Assembly: GCA_036873755.1 (NCBI GenBank)
Contig: JAVTVY010020452.1
Location: 1 to 64,000, forward strand
Length of the DNA stretch: 64,000 nucleotides
Source of the DNA: Hanleya hanleyi
Taxonomy: Eukaryota; Mollusca; Polyplacophora; Lepidopleurida; Hanleyidae
Direction of reading: 5' to 3'
Shown here piece by piece: positions 56,409 to 64,000 of this stretch (within the stretch, counting starts at the first letter, position 1; each line of letters opens with the position of its first letter). The notes beneath the pieces are model-generated. The model had not been told where the DNA came from. It searched no databases and saw only the letters and a program-made list of their open reading frames with translations. The position numbers and the translations under genes were made by a program.

Positions 56409-57555
56409 ATGCGACACGCTGTGCAGTCAGTAAAGCGGAGTAGGAGGAGGAGGAGTAGGAGTAGTAGGAGATGGAGTCGGACACGCCACGGATTGTACTA
56501 GGTAGATGTCAGACAATTAGGCTGGTCAGTTAGAGTACAATACACACTCGAACAGTCATTAACATCTCACACAATACACTCTCGCGTGAAAGGTTATCTG
56601 TTAACAGCGGGGGATCTGATCATCCAACGTAATCTGTTTATCTTTGCTCACATATTTTAGGAACTAAATTTTGGAACCTAAAATTGAACCACTTATTATT
56701 GGAATTTTGATTTAATTTTTCGCCAAATACATGTACTAGACCCAATACTGAATATTAAAATAATCCAATAACACAAACGTGACCAATTTTGACCCTCAGG
56801 GCTACGTATCCTTAATAAATTAATATTCTATCAATGCTCCCCAACCGTACATGTCGCTATTTAGGATCTTACATATTTCAATTGAATTTGGTGTTCTGAT
56901 AGCCCATACCATGAATATTTAACAGCATTATGACATCATGGTCGCATCTGGTTTAATCCACTTGCAGTCGGGGAGGGGAGATAGGTCACCGTGTCCGCTT
57001 TTCCCAATGTTTTCACCGAAGACCAGTCCATATGTCTACCCCGTATTATGGTGCCACAATGTCGGGACCGCGGCAACATGAAAAAATTCTCTAGCATTAA
57101 TGTTCCCCTCAAAGCACTATTAAGCGTTCTCGGGATTGGTTGACACTCGAGTTACTGCAAGCCTGTTAGATCATTCAAGCGACATACTCAAATGGGGGAG
57201 CGGAGAGGATTTAATTTTAATTAGATTGTTCATGTGCGTTTCTTCAGTGAGTTGATCGATATTTTATTGATATTCCTACGAAGTAGGCTACCATTTGCAA
57301 ATTGTCCGATAATGAGTGAGTGAGTGAGTGAGTCAGTCAGCCCATCCGAATTCTTTCGTCGGCAAAATAAGGAGAACTGTTGACATTAGAACATTGATTT
57401 TTGGCATGAACGTGCATTAGGGCATTGTTACCAGCAAGTTCTGAGCTGACCGAATTCTGATGAAAATTTGATTTTTTATTAGTTATTGATGGTTCAGCGA
57501 GTGCACTGTCATGCCCATCGGGAACCCTTGGCTGTATGTTTCACTGTGACGTTTG
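56409..57555. other. No gene recognised; simple repeats
   Basis: An AGGAGTAGGAG purine patch follows the tandem array (56438-56472) and a (GTGA)n run is at 57313-57335. No exon is supported. Confidence 0.4.
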
Positions 57556-57685
57556 AAGGTTCCCTGATATGGCATATCACGTTGGACACACCGGTTCTCG
57601 TAAAATCACCGAAGTTAAGCGACTTTGAGCCCGGTCAAGACTTGGATGGGTGACCTCGTGCTGTACTGCTGGGCTGATAAGTGTC
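57556..57685 (+). repeat. 5S-rRNA-like sequence (pseudogene or 5S-derived SINE head)
   Basis: The segment follows the animal 5S rRNA in order: CCTGATATGGCATATCACGT, ACACCGGTTCTCGTAAAATC, ACCGAAGTTAAGCGACTTTG, AGCCCGGTCAAGACTTGGAT and GGGTGACCTCGTGCTGT. The internal promoter region (GAAGTTAAGC, and TTGGATGGGTGACC) is well preserved, but several stem positions are altered and the 3' end diverges. It is a degenerate 5S copy or the head of a SINE3-type element rather than a functional gene. Confidence 0.65.
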
Positions 57686-58439
57686 CAGGGTAATAGGAAC
57701 TGAGGGCGATAATAGTTGCTACGCTAACACCAGCGGTGACATCTGGGAAAGTTAATAGTACCCACTGTCAATTAGAGACTGCTATATAAATTCTCTTACG
57801 GTAGCACATAGGACCCCCAAGTCATCTCTCGAGTACACACTTAAATCATATCAAACCCTACTTCGTAGGTCCTGTGACGTTAGTCACACTGCCATGTTAT
57901 CAAAGTTAAAGATGGAGACAATCTGAATGTGCCGGAATTGAATGAGAGAATTCTTTGGATTGTTTGATGAAATAATATTTATAATATTAAGCTATAAGAA
58001 TATATTCATAACCATGTCCACTTGTGTTCATGTTAGTAATTAACACAAGTTGTCTCTATGGAGATAAACAATATAGATCTCTATATATTGCTTCACGTTC
58101 TGTTTCATAAATTCACTATCAGAAGTCTTTATCTCGCTGCCGGAATTGGGAAAAAACAGTGAAAATATTACAGCGTTTCAGCTTCAAACATGGCAGCCAC
58201 ACGATTGAATCCGGTTACAATTTCAGACACATTTGACATTTGACACATCTGTAAATTCAGTGATGTTATATGCTCTCTTAATCATATCGTACTTGATTTG
58301 TGGAGAACTAAATTATACTTCAATTTGTTTAGATGTAAACACTTTATTTAAAGATCACCCGCAATGCCTACTTTCCGACTTCCATATACATATAAGCTAT
58401 CCATGCATCATGTGAAGATTTTTATGCATAAATATTGCC
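57686..58439. other. No gene recognised
   Basis: AT-rich sequence; a 60-codon frame at 58233-58415 has no domain. Nothing supportable. Confidence 0.4.
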
Positions 58440-58445
58440 GTATGG

Positions 58446-58603
58446 ACCACAGGGGCTCGTTACCGTTGTTAATTGGTTAAATAGGTTGATTATAGGGGGC
58501 GGGGGGTCGAGGTCGGTAATAAAAGAGGTTTACCGACCTCGACCCCCCGCCCCCTATAATCAACCTATTTAACCAATTAACAACGGTAACGAGCCCCTGT
58601 GGT
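58446..58603. mobile_element. Perfect 74-bp-arm hairpin element
   Basis: Bases 58446-58519 and 58530-58603 are exact reverse complements (74 of 74), separated by a 10-base loop (TAAAAGAGGT). The ends are ACCACAGGGGCTCG and its complement. The direct repeat GTATGGACCA occurs at 58440-58449 and 58602-58611, overlapping the arms. This suits a snap-back MITE with a target duplication of about 6-10 bases (CAGGGG ends recall hAT elements), or an inverted duplication made during repair. Confidence 0.85.
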
Positions 58604-58611
58604 ATGGACCA

Positions 58612-59490
58612 TATTCCATAAGACTGTGTGGCTGTATTTGATTTGTTTTATTGGATTATTACTAAAACATATGTTGCCTATATCACGTGCCGAAGCTTTA
58701 TAGTCAAGGCGCGGTTGTCGATCAATAAACAACAGATTTTAGATTTCCCATCAGATTTTCTTTCTTTATAACAATATACCCCTGATATATCTGAACCCAT
58801 TGACCTTGTGTATCGTCTCGCAGTGGGAGGTGTGTTTTAGGGGGGGGGGGGGGGGGGGGGGGCACCGTACAGAAGAAGGGTATGTCGCGAATAGACGTGA
58901 TGGGCAGTGGTCAAATTACTCTGAAATCCATTCTGGTGTTCATAGGTGTTAAAAAAAAACACATAATGGGAGTGTTCACAGCAGAACACAAACCGGTACC
59001 CTTTCAAACATTATCGTTGAACAAGCCAGTACATGTACAAGTTAAGAACTTGTCGCGTTGGGCATCCGAATATTTTAATATATATGCCCTTCGTATTTGT
59101 ATTCAGTAGTGGTAGTTATATGTTCATTAGTCATAGTATTCATGGAATGCCAACATGGTAAATTGACTCGCATGTAGCTCAGGGAAATGGCTGTCTAATA
59201 TAACGAAGGCACCCTCCGATTACTTGGATCGTTTTCCGGATTTCTCGGTTAGAATCCATCGTTAGTTAAACAAAATGTGGTTAACTTAGTATACTATGGT
59301 ATTATTTTATTTGTCATCTCAACCAGAGGTCATTGGATATAGATTGTTGTAAAGAATAAATCTCTGGGGGTGTGTGTGGGGGGAGGGGGGGGGGGAGGGA
59401 GAGATGGGAGAATAGTGCTTGGAAAAATGAGCACATACTAAATTCTTATTAACACTTTTCAAGTAAATCAAACATTTCATCATCTCAGGG
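58612..59490. other. No accepted gene; long G-run
   Basis: A run of 23 G is at 58840-58862, followed by a 75-codon plus-strand frame (58882-59109; VHVQVKNLSRWASEYF motif) that I do not recognise. A second G-rich patch is at 59364-59402. The G-run could fold as a quadruplex and is prone to sequencing error. Confidence 0.4.
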
Positions 59491-59499
59491 GGAATAGGA

Positions 59500-59695
59500 C
59501 AAACAAGTGACGAATATATACTAGGACAGACATATGATGAATTTATAATGGGGCAAAAACTGATGAATGTATATAGGACAAACAAGTGATGGATATATAA
59601 TAGGACAAACATATGATGAATATATAATAGGACACACATATTATGAATACATAATAGGACAAACATATGATAAATACATAATAGGACAAACATCA
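59500..59695 (+). repeat. Short tandem repeat, about 26-bp period
   Basis: About seven degenerate units of ATAGGACAAACATATGATGA plus ATATATA. Two more units lie at 60179-60225, so the array is interrupted by about 480 bases of unrelated sequence. Open frames through it on either strand are artefacts of the repeat. Confidence 0.8.
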
Positions 59696-59719
59696 ATCTC
59701 AGTAAACTCAGATATAATA

Positions 59720-61200
59720 TCACGGATTATATCTGACTTCAGCCCTATATAAATCCCGTGCGAATTTGAAACTATATTTGTTAGTCAATCAGGTGGCTAG
59801 ATTGGTGAAACAATTTCAAAATCACGCCCACAGTAATTACACACGATAGCACGTGGACTAATATATAACATTATCGGGAAACATATCCAAATATGGCATA
59901 TTCCCAGACATGCCAGACAGTGTACGCGGTAAACCGTAAAGATCAAAGAGTTTACTCCCGCCGAAATGTCTGGCTTTGTTAGGGGGATAGAAAATATCAA
60001 AAGATTGTGCTGTGCGAAGATGTTAATCTCCGTAAACTAAACGTCAATCTTTGTCGCAGAGAAAAGGTAGAATTGTCGCGATTGGCTTATTATGGAATCT
60101 GCGAACATTTCGCACGAAGTGTTCATAGCGTTACGTCTTGATGGTATTCCCCTGATTTACCATCTTGGTTTACCTAGCTTGGACAAACATATGATGAATA
60201 TACAATAGGACAAACACATGATGAATCGCTAATTTATGTTATTTGGTGTCATTTGATTACCACTGACATATAAGTTTTGCCACGATTCGCGATTGCAGAA
60301 AGGCAAGGGGAAACATTGCGAAACAACTGATATATCTGCAGTTCTGTGATTGTAAATTAAACAAAAAATCAGACTCTCAGTCCGATTTTCATATGTTAAT
60401 GGATTTGCTAGCAAATTACCGAGTTAGTAAGTTTTACAGGAAAAGCACTTTCCCCATTCTTTAAAATTAGTCTCACGTACGAAAAACCACGAACTAATCA
60501 GCTATCTTTGAATCTATTGATAGGCATCTAATACGACTAATTACTCCACGGATATTTCATTAATCTCAGTCTAACTTGTCCTGGATAACTTCTTATCGAA
60601 GAAACATCTGTATATGTTTCGTGTACCTTTTCCGTTGATCTATTTCCCACGTGATATGCATACGAGATATAAATGCATATATGCGTGCAACACGAAATAC
60701 ACATGTATTACATATATCTGCGTTATATTAGTATAGGAATCCACATTCTCATCGCTTCAGTGACTTGCTCATCAGCTTGTTATAGAAGAGATCAAAGTGA
60801 CCTCGCGGTTTATACCTGTATCAATCTGTTACGAATATGGTATTATACAGGTGGCTTAACAGATGTTCAATAACAACTAAACAGTAGCCCCTGGCAAAAT
60901 GTCAATATTGAACTGTTTGCATCTGTCAATAAATGTTTACATTGAAGATTAAAGATGTCATCAAGAGCGCTAATAAACTCATAGAAAAATACAGATGTAT
61001 TTCGTATTAGTGCTCCTTGTTGATTGTTTGACGTCTTCTCAGAATATTATACAAAGGCGGTTCTGTCTTACAGCCAGCTCACCTCTGCGCAATATCACCA
61101 GTCTACATCTACTCAACACGATTGTCACACACGACAGCAGCTTTATGCCGAATTTGACATCTCTAACAGGATACGGCTTTGCAAGGACGGTGCGGATGAC
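59720..61200. other. No gene recognised
   Basis: Apart from the two repeat units at 60179-60225 nothing is supportable; short frames have no motif. Confidence 0.4.
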
Positions 61201-62091
61201 CGACATTGTTCCCCAACGACAGTTTCCCCAGCGGCATTTTCCACCACGACATTTTTCCCAGGCGACATTTTCCCCACCCTAATATTACGTGCTGTAATAA
61301 TTATGATTCCTACACGATCATTTCCCCCACCTTGATTTACTTTTTTAAGTTTGCACGAAGGAGAGTTCTAGGAATTCAAGGGAGATTACTTTATAGTTGA
61401 ACATCAGCAGATGTCATCGGCAGATGTATGCAAACGAGCCTTCTTTTCAGGCATGATAAATAAGAATAGATTATTAATATCACGTTGTTATGCTCTTTGT
61501 TTCTGGCTGTTATTTATTTCTTGACACGGTCTTATGTAGGCCTACCGACCGCATCAAATTTGAATTCCAATAAACTATCGTATTATTTCGTCATTTTCCG
61601 GCAAGGCTATATATAGTCTGTACCTATAAAGTGGGTAATCAATACTTTTGAGTAGATTTTTGTTGTGATAAGGAATTGTTTGAAAGTTCAGTTTTGTCTA
61701 AATCGTTATGAATTAAATATTTTTAATTCAAATTCGAATGTCTAGTAATCGAATGTCTAGTAATCTATCGGAATATATCGGCAGTGTTGATGAAGTGATC
61801 AAATAATAATATCAAAATCTTGCCGCTTTCATGCAGCGAGAATTTTTGATTACTTTTCATTCATTGGCATAGACCACTCAAATCCTCGCCGGTGCCCTAC
61901 AAAATGCATTTGACAAATAGAAATGACCGCGACTGCGATTGTCGGCAGATCGTAATTATTACAGCACGTAATATTAGGGTGGGGAAATTGTCGCCTGGGG
62001 GAAATGTCGTGTGGGGATACTGTTGTGCATGGGGAAAATGTCGGTGGGGAAACTGTCGCTGGGGAAACACTGTCGTTGGGAGATAATGTCA
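61201..62091. mobile_element. Fold-back element with repetitive TIRs
   Basis: The left end 61201-61306 and right end 61946-62091 are inverted repeats. Both contain runs of (A/G)CGACA(G/T)TTTCCCCA units, then CACCCTAATATTACGTGCTG and TAATAATTA. The right arm has more units than the left. The roughly 640-base interior is AT-rich with no transposase. Fold-back elements with repetitive arms are typically non-autonomous. Confidence 0.7.
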
Positions 62092-62462
62092 TGGACTCAT
62101 ACAGTGGAGCGCCATTGTAACTCGACGAGCAGCGAATGGGGACAATTCTACCGTAAACTCGTCGATGGTCAAAACATCACACCGTACAACTCAGTCCGAA
62201 CAGTTTAAACAAGAATGTCGCGAACCATTTACGGACATTCGACGTCTATTCCAGCGCCTTCTCTTCCACTCCGATTTCCTGCTCAGCCAAAAACATTAGC
62301 AAAAGGCTGTCGTATATAGCCCGCCGAACAAGAAGGACCTCACTGTTCTTGCTGAACTACCACGGTTAACAGGCATGGTAGAGGAAACAAAACGGTATGG
62401 GAGCACAGGTAAAACACAGGCAAGTCAACACACGCAAATCTATGGTGTTCTATTTGTGCCAA
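62092..62462. other. No gene recognised
   Basis: The frames here are short. A phrase such as CATTTACGGACATTCGACG suggests possible decayed element sequence, but I cannot name it. Confidence 0.35.
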
Positions 62463-62464
62463 GT

Positions 62465-62885
62465 TTCCGTCGCCTTTTCAAAACGCGACGTCGCCTTTTG
62501 AAACGCGACGCCGCCTTTTGAAACGCGACGTCGCGTTTTTAAAACACGACGTCGCCTTTTGGAAAACACGACGTCGCCTTTTAAAACGCGACGTCGCGTT
62601 TCTTTCCTATGTTTTTACATTGTAAAACTCGACACAACGGAACTCGACGTCGCGTTTTCAAAAGGCGACGTCGTGTTTCACCCACGTCTTGTTTGGCAAC
62701 GTTAAAAGATAGGAAAGAAACGCGACGTCGCATTTTAAAACGCGACGTCGTGTTTTTTAAAAGGCGACGTCGCGTTTTCAAAAGGCGACGTCGCGTTTCA
62801 AAACGCGACGTCGCCTTTCGAAACGCGACGTCGCCTTTCGAAACGCGACGTCGCCTTTTGAAACGCGACGTCGCCTTTTGGTCTT
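62465..62885. repeat. GACGTC palindromic minisatellite
   Basis: Roughly fifteen units of about 20 bp of the form TTTTGAAACGCGACGTCGCC, each centred on the palindrome CGACGTCG. Units occur in both senses and a non-repeat gap lies at 62608-62630. The design, a 20-bp unit with a perfect palindromic centre, is the same as in the unrelated CCGCGG arrays. Arg-rich open frames on both strands come from the repeat. Confidence 0.85.
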
Positions 62886-64000
62886 TCAACTGCGCATGTG
62901 CAGGTTTAGGGAGCATTTGTTATTAGTGAGCCAGAGCTATCCGCTTGACCATCTCAGAGAATTATAAGACAATCACAATAGTAGAGGGTTCCAATTCTAT
63001 CAGCAAAACTGTGGGTTACAAGGTTGTCACCGTTATCGTGAAACTAGACTTTGATAGGAGAGCGAAGCAATAAGGGCAGAAACTCTTAACTGAGATTGGA
63101 ATAAACGAACCTAAATTTGTGGCGGCGTCTCCGGGAATGGTTACACGCTTATTTTCCTATTTTTGATAAAAATAGGTGGTGGTAGCATTGACCTATCTGA
63201 ACTAAGATAATTTGTTTTTTTGCGATAGAGTGCCCAATTATTTTAAAACCGCTACATAGCGTATAAATAACTATACAAAGGGTTCAAAGCTCAAATTCAA
63301 TAACGTATTACTCAACTTGGTAAGTCACTTTTAATATCATTAACCTGATAAGCACCTGGCTGGAATGTTTTCCACCCATGCAGATCAATCCAGCTTTCAT
63401 TTTTACACCCGGTGGTGAAAGATTTACAGCCAAGCGAAAATGTGTTGGTCTAGGTAGAAACTGTTTTCACCGAGGACCGTTTTAACCCAGTTGAAATAAA
63501 TTAATCAATCAACATTTAAATGTCCACTATGGGTGACACTAACGGCACAGCTTCCACTTAGTGAGTCCATGAGTGCATTGTGCTATAACTGAATGCATAG
63601 TGAAATGGCAATTTAAAGTCAAGTAATAAACGACACTGCCAGCCGAGTTTTACACCCAAGATTAATGATACAATGTGAATAATATAAAAATAATAAAGCC
63701 TGACAAACGTTTAGAGGACGGACAGGATGATTATCTTGAAAAAAAATTAGTTGGTCGCTGTACAAGTAACTGAAAGCTAATGAGGAAACATTGTCTAAAT
63801 ACATGCATTATGCGCACTAATAATGTCAGCTTGTTCTTGTCTTGAGGGGTGCGTATAGTCAATGGATATACATGACCTAATTTCTGAGACGGATATAAGC
63901 ACAGCGAAGTTTCCTACCACACATTTCATTTACACAGTCTTCTACATATATCTACATGTATGTCATTTGTCTTGTCTAACTAAAGCATTGTATCTATAGT
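62886..64000. other. No gene recognised
   Basis: AT-rich sequence to the window end, with only short frames and no recognisable element or RNA gene. Confidence 0.4.

Noticed and set aside
62581..62926. Arg-rich open frames on both strands
   Set aside because: They are produced by the GACGTC minisatellite; both strands are open because the unit is palindromic.

Overview
The window looks like low-GC, intron-rich, repeat-dense animal DNA, most probably from a marine mollusc and perhaps a gastropod. The taxonomic call is an inference. It rests on several dispersed SINE-like copies ending in a (TCAC)n tail, Penelope-like and Jockey-type retroelement remnants, many short inverted-repeat elements, and a signal peptide-CTLD-PAN secreted-protein gene of the kind common in molluscs. 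I saw nothing bacterial or plasmid-like: no operons, CRISPR arrays or ribosomal RNA operons.

The only host gene I can assemble is on the minus strand. Splice signals and intron phases agree for this chain: a possible 5'UTR exon (donor at 50175), a signal-peptide exon (49846-49923), two exons that together make one C-type lectin-like domain (36567-36744 and 27109-27338), a PAN/apple-like exon (26301-26591) and a Ser/Thr/Pro-rich exon with 10-residue repeats (20184-20836). A further PAN-like terminal exon (6088-6365) could be a more distal exon or belong to another gene. The gene spans about 30 kb, and its introns hold most of the mobile elements described here.

The most notable object is an 11.6-kb Gypsy-type LTR retroelement (6755-18368, plus strand) with 242-bp LTRs that differ at four positions. 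It encodes a Gag with an N-terminal helix-hairpin-helix motif, a coiled coil, a capsid domain and a zinc knuckle. It also encodes a complete-looking integrase and, in the 3' position where retroviruses carry env, a GC-rich ORF for a TatD-family metal-dependent nuclease with all its ligand motifs. Protease, reverse transcriptase and RNase H are missing. In their place lies a near-identical forward-plus-inverted duplication of gag, so this copy cannot be autonomous. A consensus splice donor inside the LTR and a strong acceptor just before the TatD block suggest a spliced subgenomic message.

Other regions. 20-31 kb: a diverged 1.5-1.8-kb repeat (second copy at 45.4-47.0 kb), LINE 3' ends, a 157-bp tandem array and TTAA-flanked MITEs. 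30.8-35.1 kb: two consecutive antisense LINE remnants. 38.9-45.4 kb: a very large fold-back structure with GGTCA-rich arms, flanked by inverted arrays of a 20-bp CCGCGG minisatellite; a 74-codon RING-type zinc-finger ORF lies on its right side. 47-49.4 kb: two Penelope-like fragments in opposite orientation. 51-64 kb: a TIR element, a SINE, a LINE remnant, a 5S-rRNA-like sequence, a perfect 74-bp-arm hairpin, a second fold-back element and a second palindromic minisatellite. The remaining sequence shows no convincing genes.
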